A stretch of DNA of 58,562 nt from Alphaproteobacteria bacterium (GTDB taxonomy: Bacteria; Pseudomonadota; Alphaproteobacteria; RF32; CAG-239): NCBI GenBank assembly GCA_017480745.1, contig JAFUSA010000020.1:1-58562 (forward strand), given 5' to 3'. Numbering within the stretch: position 1 is the first letter of the stretch; each line of letters opens with the position of its first letter. A model generated the notes under the pieces. That model was not told where the DNA came from and made no database searches. It saw nothing but the letters and a program-made list of their open reading frames with translations. The position numbers and the translations under genes are program-made. Positions 36,123 to 44,162 of this stretch are shown here, piece after piece.

Positions 36123-36174
36123 TAAAAAATATAAAAATATTTGCACAAAAATCATTTTTTTGACAAAATATTCT

Positions 36175-36203
36175 TGACAAAATAGAAGTTATGTATTACA
36201 GTG
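36175..36203 (+). promoter_or_regulatory. Promoter of the membrane protein gene at 36246
   Basis: TTGACA (36175-36180), 17-bp spacer, TACAGT (36198-36203): a near-consensus sigma-70 promoter. A second TTGACA lies 14 bases upstream. Confidence 0.65.
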
Positions 36204-36245
36204 GGCTCAGTTAATTTTCTAATTGTGTAATTTAATTTTATTCTT

Positions 36246-36749
36246 ATGGAAACTTTTATTTTATCTCGAGTTTTGTTGGGTGCGTTGTGCCTGCTTAACG
36301 CTTTTCTGTGCTACTGCGGATTTTCCGGTTCAGTAAAAAAGCACATTAACCGCTTCGGATACTTCCTGTTCTATGCGTTCGAGTTCATTGCGGTAACGGC
36401 TTACATTGTTTATGACAACATGCAAAGCCCTCCGATTGACGGTTGGTACGTAGCCTTTTGTGGTTATCTGTTGGTCTATGTTTTGATGCTTATGGCATGG
36501 GGAGCTTTATACAGTAACACGGTGCTTGATGTAGACAAAACCTATGACATGTATGTAGAGCCATATACCACTGCTCATTTTATGGGAAATGATTTTATCA
36601 TAGGGTATGTTATGGAGCACAAAATCAAGTGGAATGTTTGGCTACCGTGGAAGGAGTTTGAAGCACTTAACATATCTCAAAACACTGTTATTTCGGTAAA
36701 ATTCAAAGAGGTGCTGAAAGGCAGTAATATCGTTGTAACGATTGCATAG
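36246..36749 (+). CDS. Unknown integral membrane protein
   Basis: The protein has 167 residues with three hydrophobic helices (about 5-25, 36-58 and 66-92), then a soluble C-terminal domain of about 70 residues (FMGNDFIIGYVMEHKIKWNVWLPWKEFEALN). The start has no recognisable Shine-Dalgarno and lies about 36 bases after the predicted transcription start, so translation may be weak or leader-dependent. It shares the intergenic region with pilin 7. No family was recognised. A strong terminator follows. Confidence 0.65.
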   Translation: METFILSRVLLGALCLLNAFLCYCGFSGSVKKHINRFGYFLFYAFEFIAVTAYIVYDNMQSPPIDGWYVAFCGYLLVYVLMLMAWGALYSNTVLDVDKTYDMYVEPYTTAHFMGNDFIIGYVMEHKIKWNVWLPWKEFEALNISQNTVISVKFKEVLKGSNIVVTIA

Positions 36750-36761
36750 CTCTTGCTTACA

Positions 36762-36800
36762 AAAAAATCTGCTTAGTCTAATGACTACGCAGATTTTTTT
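36762..36800 (+). terminator. Terminator of the 36246 gene
   Basis: AAAAAATCTGC (36762-36772) and GCAGATTTTTTT (36789-36800) form the outer stem, extended inside by AGTC/GACT. Confidence 0.8.
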
Positions 36801-36829
36801 ATATGAACAGATATTTTTGCAAAAAAAGT

Positions 36830-36857
36830 TTGACTTTTAGATTTTTTATGGTATAGT
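36830..36857 (+). promoter_or_regulatory. Promoter of pilin 8 leader
   Basis: TTGACT (36830-36835), 16-bp spacer, TATAGT (36852-36857). Confidence 0.8.
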
Positions 36858-36863
36858 TAAAGC

Positions 36864-37059
36864 AGAACTTCGGTTCGGGGCCTTAGAAAGCTCTTAAGAT
36901 TTGCGGTGCATTGCATCGTTAGTTAGATATTGATTCATCTCCGACATGGGTTGGGGAGACTGCAGTGGATGTTCAGAGCTAATGCTTAAAGATTGCGGTG
37001 ATCATTTCAAATCTTATGATTTTCTAACTCCCCTGCCGCCGTTTGGCGGTTATATTTTT
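36864..37059 (+). ncRNA. Structured pilin leader RNA, type I (copy 8)
   Basis: P1 is GAAC-TTCG-GTTC. P2 loop TTAGAAA (36883-36889) pairs with TTTCTAA (37021-37027). TAAGATTTG (36895-36903) pairs with CAAATCTTA (37008-37016), and this second strand sits in the loop of a hairpin ATCAT/ATGAT, which makes a pseudoknot. The inner stem ACTGCA/TTGCGGT encloses AGC-TAAT-GCT. GGTTGGGGAG can pair with CTCCCC. The terminal CCGCC/GGCGG hairpin (37036-37049) is followed by TATATTTTT. This is the clearest single example of the fold. Confidence 0.88.
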
Positions 37060-37091
37060 AATATACAACTATTCGCAAAGGAGATAAAATT

Positions 37092-37724
37092 ATGAAAAAC
37101 TCAAATAATCAAAATGGTCGCTCAATGATAGAGATGCTCGGTGTGCTTGCTATAATCGGTGTTTTATCGGTTGGTGGTATTGCCGGATATTCAAAAGCAA
37201 TGATGAAGTATCGCATAAATAAAACCATTGAGCAAATAACTTTAATTGCCGGTAATATGCGGACATTCTTCGCTTCACAACCGGCAGATACAAGGTATAG
37301 TGGATTGTTAGAGACTGTTGATAATCATGACAGCCTAAATATTATAAGAAAAGCACATTTGGTGCCGGATGAAATGTTTAATCCTGAAGGAGAAAGTGCT
37401 TGCGACGGGCACTGCATGGTCTATATTACAAACGCGTTTGGCGGACCGGTAAGATTTCAATCGTCTTGTGGTATTGATCTGGATGAAACCGGCCATTGCA
37501 AAAATTCATCAGAAGCCATAGAAATATCTTTTCAAGGCATTCCTCAAGAGGCCTGCATTGATATTGCCTCACAAGATTGGAGCAATTTAAATCCGGAACT
37601 TATCTATATCAATACTGGTCTGGGAACCGTTGTAAATTCCGGTTTAAGAATTAAAAGTGTAGATGATGCGATTACAAATTGTAGCAGTGCATCCGATAAC
37701 ACTATAAATTTTCTGATAAAATAA
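37092..37724 (+). CDS. Type IV prepilin-like protein (pilin 8)
   Basis: The protein has 210 residues with a 9-residue leader, MKNSNNQNG, before RSMIEMLGV. KYRINKTIEQITLIAGNMRTFFASQ follows, then RKAHLVPDEMF, an extra Cys pair (SACDGHCMVY), QEACIDIASQDW (Asp replaces Glu in CIEL) and a late Cys (TNCSSAS). The start is set by AAAGGAGATAAAATT. It converges on ackA, separated by a GC-rich hairpin. Confidence 0.85.
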   Translation: MKNSNNQNGRSMIEMLGVLAIIGVLSVGGIAGYSKAMMKYRINKTIEQITLIAGNMRTFFASQPADTRYSGLLETVDNHDSLNIIRKAHLVPDEMFNPEGESACDGHCMVYITNAFGGPVRFQSSCGIDLDETGHCKNSSEAIEISFQGIPQEACIDIASQDWSNLNPELIYINTGLGTVVNSGLRIKSVDDAITNCSSASDNTINFLIK

Positions 37725-37746
37725 CATTTATTCATTTAAAATTTCG

Positions 37747-37768
37747 GGCGCTGCAAAAAAGCAGCGCC
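37747..37768. terminator. Hairpin between pilin 8 and ackA
   Basis: GGCGCTGC (37747-37754) pairs with GCAGCGCC (37761-37768) around an A6 loop, between convergent genes. Confidence 0.6.
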
Positions 37769-37794
37769 TTACAAATAACAATCGTTTTTTATCG

Positions 37795-38979
37795 TTAAAT
37801 ACCGGCAATACGCAAAGTATCACGAGCAATCATAACTTCTTCATCAGTCGGAATAATATAAACTTTAACTTTTGAATCCGGTGTGGAAATCATAATGGTT
37901 TCGCCACGAACACGGTTATTTACCTTATCTACGGTAATGCCTAAATAAGATAATCTTTCGAGCAACATCTCGCGCAACAACCATCCGTTTTCGCCCACTC
38001 CGGCAGTAAATACAATCGCATCAACACCGCCCAAAACGGCAATATATCCGCCGATTATTTTCAACAAAGAGTGAATATAGCAGTTGTTTGCCAAAATGCA
38101 ATCTTCGTTGCCTTCTAATACGCCATTTTCAATATCACGGTTGTCAGAATGTCCGCCCAAAGCCAACATACCGCTTTTTTTGTTCATCAAATCATTAACT
38201 TCATCAATGCTCAAACCGTCTTTTTTCATAATATAAAGCGGAATATACGGATCAATATCACCACAACGAGTTCCCATAATGGTTCCGGCCAACGGAGTAA
38301 AGCCCATAGATGTATCAACACACTTACCGTTTTCCACTGCCGAAATTGAAGCCCCGTTACCCAAGTGGCACGTAATAATTTTGCCTTGTTTGCCGATTAA
38401 TTTAGCGCATTCTTCTGCCACATATTTATGAGATGTTCCGTGAAAACCGTAACGGCGAATTTTGTTGCGGGTATATTGATCTTTCGGCAAAGCATATAAA
38501 TACGCTTCCGGTTTCATCGTTTGATGAAAAGATGTATCAAAAACAACAACTTGCGGAATATTCGGTAAAACTTCTTTAATAGCTTTCAAACCCAAAACAT
38601 GCGCCGGATTATGCAGTGGAGCCAAGTCAGACAAACCGGCAATTTGATCAATAACCTCATCTGTAACAAGCACTGATTCTTTAAAAATATCTCCTCCCTG
38701 AACAATACGATGACCTACGGCGTTTAACTCATCCATAGATTTAATGGCTCCATTCAAAAGCAGAGCAAACACTTCCTTAATGGCTTCTGAGTGTGTTGGC
38801 ATATAAACATCATGTTTTTGCTTCGGCTCATCATGGTATTGAATTTTAATAAAGGAGTTTTGTTCACCAATACGCTCGGCAATACCTTTGGAAATCACAT
38901 TATAATTTTCACCCTCTATATCATAAAGTTGGAATTTTAACGATGAGGAACCGCAGTTAATAACTAAAATCTTTTTCAT
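37795..38979 (-). CDS. ackA: Acetate kinase
   Basis: AckA converts acetyl phosphate plus ADP to acetate and ATP, the ATP-yielding end of mixed-acid fermentation. ATG 38979 (MKKILVINCGSSSLKFQL) gives 394 residues, the family norm. The longer upstream frame runs into pta. Motifs are NCGSSSLKF, GHRIVQGG, FDTSFHQTM, GFHGTSHKYV and CHLGNGASI. AAGGAAAG lies upstream of the ATG. It follows pta by 14 bp, so pta-ackA is one transcription unit. Confidence 0.97.
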   Translation of the reverse strand: MKKILVINCGSSSLKFQLYDIEGENYNVISKGIAERIGEQNSFIKIQYHDEPKQKHDVYMPTHSEAIKEVFALLLNGAIKSMDELNAVGHRIVQGGDIFKESVLVTDEVIDQIAGLSDLAPLHNPAHVLGLKAIKEVLPNIPQVVVFDTSFHQTMKPEAYLYALPKDQYTRNKIRRYGFHGTSHKYVAEECAKLIGKQGKIITCHLGNGASISAVENGKCVDTSMGFTPLAGTIMGTRCGDIDPYIPLYIMKKDGLSIDEVNDLMNKKSGMLALGGHSDNRDIENGVLEGNEDCILANNCYIHSLLKIIGGYIAVLGGVDAIVFTAGVGENGWLLREMLLERLSYLGITVDKVNNRVRGETIMISTPDSKVKVYIIPTDEEVMIARDTLRIAGI

Positions 38980-38993
38980 TTTCTTTACTTTCC

Positions 38994-39998
38994 TTATTTG
39001 GTTGCTTGTAAACAGGTTATAGCAATAGCGCCGACAACATCTTCGGCAAAACATCCGCGTGATAAGTCATTCACCGGAGCATTCAGGCCTTGCAAAATAG
39101 GTCCGTAAGCCTCGCATCCGCCCAAGCGTTGCAACATTTTATAACAAATATTTCCAGCCTCTAAATTAGGGAAGATAAGCACGCGTGCTTTACCGGCAAC
39201 TTCGCTGTTTGGGGCTTTTTTGGCGGCAACAACGGAATCCAAGGCAGCATCTGCTTGCAATTCACCGTCTAATTTAATGCCAAGATTTTTATATTCATCA
39301 CTTTGCAAGGCTTCTTTGGCCAAAGCTGTTGCCCGTTTAACTTTTTCCACTTCATCCCCCTTACCGGAACCTTTGGTGGAAAATGATAACATTGCAACAT
39401 TAGGCTCAATACCGAATTGTATGGCTGTTTCTGCCGCATCTAAGGCAATATCGCAAAGTTCTTTATCCGTAGGGTTGATAATAATTCCGCAATCAGAGAA
39501 AATATACGGCTTGTTATCCGACAGCATAATGAAAAATGACGAAGCGCTATGCCCCTTTTTAGCAGATTTAATGATTTGCAAAGCCGGACGCACAGTATCT
39601 GCGGTAGAATGATTGGCACCGGAAACCATACCGTCGGCATGACCTGATTTAATCATTAAAGTTCCAAAATAATTGTAATTGAGAGCCAATTTTTCCGCAT
39701 CTTCGTGAGTTAAGCCTTTCTCTTTGCGTAATTCATACAAAAGTTCGGTATATTCGCCCAAGCGCGGAGACTTTTCCGGCTCAATAAACTCTATGCCGTC
39801 AGTATTCCAATTATTTTTAGCAAAAAATGCTGTCATTTCTGCCACCTTACCTAAAATAATAATTTTAGCGGCTTTTTCTTCGGCAATAATATGCGCAGCA
39901 GTCAACACGCGCTCGTCTTCGCCCTCAGGCAAAACGATTGTTTTTAAATTCTGTTTGGTTTTTTGTAGCAAACTTTTGATGTAATTACTTTTAATCAT
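38994..39998 (-). CDS. pta: Phosphate acetyltransferase (short form)
   Basis: Pta interconverts acetyl-CoA and acetyl phosphate. At 334 residues it is the compact form with only the catalytic PTA_PTB domain, not the 700-residue enteric form. Motifs include VLPEGEDERVLTAA at the N-terminus, DGMVSGANHSTADTVRPALQ, FSTKGSGKGDEVEKV and ARVLIFPNLEAGNICYKMLQ. It is the first gene of pta-ackA. The upstream gap holds nothing obvious besides the terminator of the 40164 gene. Confidence 0.96.
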   Translation of the reverse strand: MIKSNYIKSLLQKTKQNLKTIVLPEGEDERVLTAAHIIAEEKAAKIIILGKVAEMTAFFAKNNWNTDGIEFIEPEKSPRLGEYTELLYELRKEKGLTHEDAEKLALNYNYFGTLMIKSGHADGMVSGANHSTADTVRPALQIIKSAKKGHSASSFFIMLSDNKPYIFSDCGIIINPTDKELCDIALDAAETAIQFGIEPNVAMLSFSTKGSGKGDEVEKVKRATALAKEALQSDEYKNLGIKLDGELQADAALDSVVAAKKAPNSEVAGKARVLIFPNLEAGNICYKMLQRLGGCEAYGPILQGLNAPVNDLSRGCFAEDVVGAIAITCLQATK

Positions 39999-40116
39999 GT
40001 ACTTTCAGTCCTTTATAAATTGCAATTTTGAAACCTATCTATAATAAACATATTTAAAAGTCCACAAAAATTTTGAATATACACAACATGAAAATACCAT
40101 TTTTACAAAAAAAATA

Positions 40117-40146
40117 CTACCGGTGGCACAAAACAGCCTCCGGTAG
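40117..40146 (-). terminator. Terminator of the 40164 gene
   Basis: CTACCGGTGGC pairs with GCCTCCGGTAG with one mismatch. On the minus strand it is followed by TATTTTTTTTG. Confidence 0.75.
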
Positions 40147-40163
40147 CATGAATTGACGGTAAA

Positions 40164-40679
40164 TTATTTTTTCTGTTCTTTTTTCAAATCATTTTCCGGC
40201 AACTTTTTAATTTTTATCTTTTTAGCTACAATTTTGCATATTTCAACCTCATCCTCAGGAGTCAACAAGCCGTAAAGCGGAATTGAAAACGGAGTAAAAT
40301 CACAATTATGTTTCTGCAAAAAATTGTATTGATAATCAATATTTTCCTTTGGCACCAAAACCAGTATTTTGCGATGTTTAAAGCAACAATAAACCATGCG
40401 TTCCTCTGCCGAAGCAATATCTTTCCATTTCAGAGGCTTGCAATGATCTATGGTTATGTTTTCATCGGTTATAACCGCCATTTTGTGCTTAAATAAATAT
40501 TTATAAGCCCACACTGCAACCGAAAACAAAAATACTGCCAACAGAATTATTGTCTGCGGCCAACACAAAAGGCACGGACATGTATATAGACAATGCCCCA
40601 ACACAATAAAAAGCACCACATTAAGAACAAACCAACCGTTCAACCAGTTAAAATTATAATAAAAAACTTTTTCTTTCAT
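40164..40679 (-). CDS. Unknown two-helix membrane protein
   Basis: The protein has 171 residues with two N-terminal hydrophobic helices (about 13-35 and 42-64), the first carrying a CLYTCPCLLC cluster. A cytosolic domain follows with ITDENITIDHCKPLKWKDIASAEERMV, resembling STM3941-type PH-like proteins in layout, and a Lys-rich tail. The layout is similar to the protein at 11433-12074 (membrane helices plus a PH-like domain), but they are not obvious paralogs. The function is unknown. It is divergent from pilin 9. Confidence 0.6.
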   Translation of the reverse strand: MKEKVFYYNFNWLNGWFVLNVVLFIVLGHCLYTCPCLLCWPQTIILLAVFLFSVAVWAYKYLFKHKMAVITDENITIDHCKPLKWKDIASAEERMVYCCFKHRKILVLVPKENIDYQYNFLQKHNCDFTPFSIPLYGLLTPEDEVEICKIVAKKIKIKKLPENDLKKEQKK

Positions 40680-40773
40680 AGCATTTTCCTCATAAATAGC
40701 CGATTCTGTTTTTAATATACAATTTAGAGTTAACTCTAAGTCAATATCTTTTTGATGATTTTATAAAAAATAT

Positions 40774-40801
40774 TTGACTTTCAAATTCTTTGTGGTAATA
40801 T
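40774..40801 (+). promoter_or_regulatory. Promoter of pilin 9 leader
   Basis: TTGACT (40774-40779), 16-bp spacer, TAATAT (40796-40801). The -10 is weaker than in other copies. Confidence 0.7.
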
Positions 40802-40807
40802 AGAAAT

Positions 40808-41010
40808 AGAACTTCGGTTCGGAGCTCTGACAGGCTCTTGTCCTATGCGGTACTGAAAATAGTATCGTTAAATTGTATAAAATATTCCTGATTTATGGTC
40901 GGGAAGTCTGTGATAGATGTTCAGGGTGGTCAGCCTAAAAATCACGGAAATCATATTATAGGACATGATTTGTCAGCTCTCCCGACCGCTGTTTAGCGGT
41001 CAAATTTTTT
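40808..41010 (+). ncRNA. Structured pilin leader RNA, type I (copy 9)
   Basis: P1 is GAAC-TTCG-GTTC (40809-40820). P2 loop CTGACA (40827-40832) pairs with TGTCAG (40971-40976). TGTCCTAT (40839-40846) pairs with ATAGGACA (40958-40965). The inner stem TCTGTGAT/ATCACGGA has 8 bp. GGTCGGGA pairs either with its 5' arm TTCCTGAT or perfectly with TCCCGACC. The terminal stem GACCGCT/AGCGGTC (40984-41001) carries a compensated base change relative to copies 1 and 4 and is followed by AAATTTTTT. Confidence 0.87.
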
Positions 41011-41041
41011 AATAAACAACTTTAACAGAGGAGATAAAATT

Positions 41042-41794
41042 ATGATAAACTTAGATACAAAAAATATAGATTTCCACGCTGCGCTCGCAGTTGTGACAGA
41101 AAATGCGCAGAGCACTCGTTCACTTCTTCCGGAGAGTGGGGCAGATGTGTCACAATACGGAAGAAGCATGATTGAGATGCTTGGTGTGCTTGCCATAATT
41201 GGCGTTTTATCTGTCGGCGGTATTGCCGGATATTCAAAAGCTATGATGAAATATAAGATAAATAAAACTATTGAACAGATAACTCTGATTGCCGGAAATA
41301 TAAGGGCATTTTTTGCCCCGCAGAGAAGTTATGAAAATTTATCCCTTAATCCTGAATGTCTCGATAGAAATGATAACATGTTTAACGGATATGTATTAAT
41401 AAAAAAAGCGAAACTTGTCCCTGAAGAAATGATTATTGATGAAGAAGGCTTTGATGGTCAAATAGGTTCTTTACAGGGAGAATTTAGCGATTTTAGTTTA
41501 GAGAGAGAGAATAAATCTGCCGAAAATGATTATAAAGCTTTTTCAATCGGTCTTAACGTGCCTGAAGAAGCCTGTATTGAACTTTTGAGTCAAGATTGGA
41601 CGAATGCCGGAGTTAATTTATTTTATCTAGATGGAGGACCTTCTTATGCAAAGTATTTTATTCCGCCAATTGATGTTGCAACAGTTGTTGAAGAATGTTC
41701 AACAGCATTTAGTAATGGGTATGGTTTGTCGCTTGTTTTTTACTTTGACGTAGATATTAAAAGCAATTATTGGTCATCAATGTTAAACCCATAA
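41042..41794 (+). CDS. Type IV prepilin-like protein (pilin 9)
   Basis: The protein has 250 residues. Its 40-residue leader contains two repeat-derived stretches (DFHAALAVV and TRSLLPESG) and ends at Gly40 before RSMIEMLGV. KYKINKTIEQITLIAGNIRAFFAPQRSYENL follows, then KKAKLVPEEM, EEACIELLSQDWTNAG and a late Cys (EECSTA). The ATG is placed by GAGGAGATAAAATT. It lies just upstream of ruvA in the same direction but has its own promoter. Confidence 0.85.
   Translation: MINLDTKNIDFHAALAVVTENAQSTRSLLPESGADVSQYGRSMIEMLGVLAIIGVLSVGGIAGYSKAMMKYKINKTIEQITLIAGNIRAFFAPQRSYENLSLNPECLDRNDNMFNGYVLIKKAKLVPEEMIIDEEGFDGQIGSLQGEFSDFSLERENKSAENDYKAFSIGLNVPEEACIELLSQDWTNAGVNLFYLDGGPSYAKYFIPPIDVATVVEECSTAFSNGYGLSLVFYFDVDIKSNYWSSMLNP
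41069..41165. repeat. Palindromic repeats in the pilin 9 leader peptide
   Basis: 41069-41097 is a variant of the 26-bp element in pilin 3 (shared core CCACGCTGCGCTCGCA). 41116-41130 (CGTTCACTTCTTCCG) is identical to 23283-23297 in pilin 5. CTTCTTCCG (41122-41130) is complementary to CGGAAGAAG (41157-41165), the codons leading into the conserved GRS site, so a hairpin spans the insertion boundary. Confidence 0.65.
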
Positions 41795-41871
41795 ACCCCT
41801 TGCGTAAAAATCACAAAACGCTTGCAAGTAGTAATAATCTCGTGTAACTTAACTGCAACAAAGGATAAGAA

Positions 41872-42513
41872 ATGATTGCTAAATTACGCGGGATTATTGA
41901 TACTGTGGGCGATGATTATTGTATAATCGACGTAAACGGAGTCGGTTATATAGTATCAGCGTCGGCCAAAACTCTAAGTAAGTTATCGGTTGGTCAAGAA
42001 TCAACACTCTTAACAATTATGACTGTGCGTGAAGATGATATTTCATTGTTTGGATTCGCCGACGCATGGGAAAAAGAATGGTTTAATACACTGACTAAGG
42101 TACAGGGTGTGGGAGCAAAAGTCTGCCTCAGCATATTATCGGTTTTAACCCCAATGCAAATTTCGCAGGCCTTGGGCGCACAAGATAAAACTTCGTTTTG
42201 CCGTGCTTCCGGAGTAGGTCCTAAGTTAGCAGCACGTATTGTTACCGAGCTTAAAGACAAGGTTGTTACAATTCCGGTTAATTCAAACAATCCAGAAGTT
42301 TTAAACGAATCTCCTTCGGTTTCTGCCGCTTCATCAAAGGTTAACGTTGATTATTCTAAAAGCGAAGATGTTATTTCGGCATTGGTTAATTTGGGTTATC
42401 AACGTTTGGAAGCATATCGTGCCGCCACTAATGTTATTTCCGCAAATCCGGATGCAAATGTGTCAAACTTAATTCGTTTAGCTCTCAAAGAATTTGCCAA
42501 TAAGGAATTTTAG
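41872..42513 (+). CDS. ruvA: Holliday junction branch-migration protein RuvA
   Basis: RuvA binds four-way DNA junctions and loads the RuvB motor. It has 213 residues. The N-terminal OB domain is [28 protein letters not shown]. The helix-hairpin-helix region has [16 protein letters not shown] and [20 protein letters not shown] linker and a C-terminal RuvB-contact domain follow ([19 protein letters not shown]). AAGGATAAGAA precedes the ATG. ruvB follows two bases later. ruvC, often first in the cluster, is absent. Confidence 0.96.
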   Translation: MIAKLRGIIDTVGDDYCIIDVNGVGYIVSASAKTLSKLSVGQESTLLTIMTVREDDISLFGFADAWEKEWFNTLTKVQGVGAKVCLSILSVLTPMQISQALGAQDKTSFCRASGVGPKLAARIVTELKDKVVTIPVNSNNPEVLNESPSVSAASSKVNVDYSKSEDVISALVNLGYQRLEAYRAATNVISANPDANVSNLIRLALKEFANKEF

Positions 42514-42515
42514 CC

Positions 42516-43580
42516 ATGAAAAATGATGAAAGAATTGTCAGCCCGCAGTCTCAACCGGAAGATGAACAAGTTGGCAACAATCCGGTAAGTTTACGCCCTA
42601 ATTCGCTTAATGATTTTGTCGGTCAACGTGAAGTTTGCGAAAATTTGAAAGTTTTCATCACTGCGGCAAAACAGCGAGGTGAGGCGTTGGACCATGTTTT
42701 GTTATTTGGTCCCCCGGGGCTTGGTAAAACAACACTTTCTTCCATTGTGGCAAAGGAATTGGGGGTTGGTTTTCACGCCACTTCGGCGCCAATGATTTCA
42801 AAATCCGGCGATTTGGCGGCTATTTTAACTAATTTAGAGCGTAACGATGTATTGTTTATTGATGAAATTCACCGCTTAAATCCGGCAATTGAAGAAGTTT
42901 TATATTCAGCGATGGAAGATTTTCAATTAGATATCATTATCGGTGAAGGTCCCTCAGCGCGCTCGGTGCGCATAGATTTACAGCCGTTTACGTTGGTTGG
43001 TGCAACCACACGTTCCGGTCTGCTTTCAACTCCGTTGCGTGAGCGTTTCGGAATTCCGCTTCGTCTGGATTTTTATTCGCATGAAGATTTGCAAAAAATT
43101 GTTCAACGTGGCGCCCGATTGCTCAATATAGAGATATCGGAAGACGGAGCGTTGGAAATTGCCAAACGTTCGCGTGGCACACCACGTATTGCCGGCAGAT
43201 TATTACGCCGTGTACGAGATTTCGGTGCCGTTGCTGCAAAGAAAGTTATCGATTCGCAGATTTCCGATATGGCTTTGAAGCGTTTGGATGTGGATGATTT
43301 CGGATTAGATAACTTCGACCGTCGTTATTTAAATTGCATTGTTAAAAACTATGGTGGCGGACCGGTGGGTGCCGACACTTTGGCAGCAGCTCTTTCAGAA
43401 GAACGAGATACCATCGAAGAAGTTGTTGAGCCGTTTTTGCTTAAATTAGGTTTTTTGCAACGCACACCACGCGGGCGCATAATTTCGCAACTTGGCTATA
43501 AATATTTGGGTATTCGTATGCCGACAAAACAACCGAAACAATATGACTTGCTTGATGAGGGAGAAAATGATGAATTTTGA
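42516..43580 (+). CDS. ruvB: Holliday junction helicase RuvB
   Basis: RuvB is the hexameric AAA+ motor for branch migration. It has 354 residues. Walker A is [10 protein letters not shown], Walker B is LFIDEIHRL, sensor 1 is GATTRSG, and the arginine finger region is [14 protein letters not shown]. The C-terminal winged helix contains [10 protein letters not shown]. The N-terminus carries [14 protein letters not shown]. It is translationally close to ruvA, and its last codons overlap the ybgC start. Confidence 0.97.
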   Translation: MKNDERIVSPQSQPEDEQVGNNPVSLRPNSLNDFVGQREVCENLKVFITAAKQRGEALDHVLLFGPPGLGKTTLSSIVAKELGVGFHATSAPMISKSGDLAAILTNLERNDVLFIDEIHRLNPAIEEVLYSAMEDFQLDIIIGEGPSARSVRIDLQPFTLVGATTRSGLLSTPLRERFGIPLRLDFYSHEDLQKIVQRGARLLNIEISEDGALEIAKRSRGTPRIAGRLLRRVRDFGAVAAKKVIDSQISDMALKRLDVDDFGLDNFDRRYLNCIVKNYGGGPVGADTLAAALSEERDTIEEVVEPFLLKLGFLQRTPRGRIISQLGYKYLGIRMPTKQPKQYDLLDEGENDEF

Positions 43581-44016
43581 TGTTTTGCCGGCAGAAGGCA
43601 AGGTTTGTAACGATGTTTTTGCCTATCCGGTGCGAGTTTATTATGAGGATACCGACGCTGGTGGTATTGTTTATTATGCCAACTATCTGAAATTTGCCGA
43701 ACGGGCAAGGAGTGAATTTTTGCGCTTGATCGGAGTTGATCAACAGCGTGATTTAAGCGAGAATCAGAGCGGATTCGTTGTGCGTTCATGCAACATAGAA
43801 TATTTATCATCGGCAGTTTTGAATGATAACTTGGTAATAACTTGTAAAATAATGGAATTAGGCGCTGCTTCGGCGATTATTGCGCAAGAGATTTATCGTG
43901 GCGACGAACTTTTGTGCACAGTAGAGGTGAAAGTGGTTTATCTGAATATCTCCACACATCGCCCTACCCGTATCAGCAAAGAAAACATTGAAAAAATGCA
44001 GAAGTTTTTTAATTAA
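43567..44016 (+). CDS. ybgC: YbgC-family acyl-CoA thioesterase
   Basis: This hot-dog-fold thioesterase hydrolyses short acyl-CoA or acyl-ACP at the inner face of the membrane. The start is ATG 43567 or 43570, both just after GAGGGAG and overlapping the ruvB end, giving about 149 residues. The signature [25 protein letters not shown] contains the catalytic Asp. It continues with EFLRLIGV and [14 protein letters not shown]. ruvAB-ybgC precedes tolQRAB in many proteobacteria, but here no tol genes follow. Confidence 0.92.
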   Translation: MMNFDVLPAEGKVCNDVFAYPVRVYYEDTDAGGIVYYANYLKFAERARSEFLRLIGVDQQRDLSENQSGFVVRSCNIEYLSSAVLNDNLVITCKIMELGAASAIIAQEIYRGDELLCTVEVKVVYLNISTHRPTRISKENIEKMQKFFN

Positions 44017-44108
44017 TCAAACTAAGCAAACAAAGTGCGTTTATTCTTCGGTAAATTGCTGGTAATGGAAGTTCTGTTATTTAAAACAGTTTTTTTACAA
44101 AAAAAATA

Positions 44109-44141
44109 ACACTGCCTATTCCCTTAAAGAATTGGCAGTGT
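44109..44141 (-). terminator. Terminator of the 44163 gene
   Basis: ACACTGCC (44109-44116) pairs with GGCAGTGT (44134-44141). On the minus strand it is followed by TATTTTTTTTG. Confidence 0.75.
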
Positions 44142-44162
44142 CTTACTTGTTTAATCTTTCAG

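Noticed and set aside
43567..44016. A complete tol-pal locus starting at ybgC
   Set aside because: No tolQ, tolR, tolA or tolB follows ybgC, and pal is far away beside accA.
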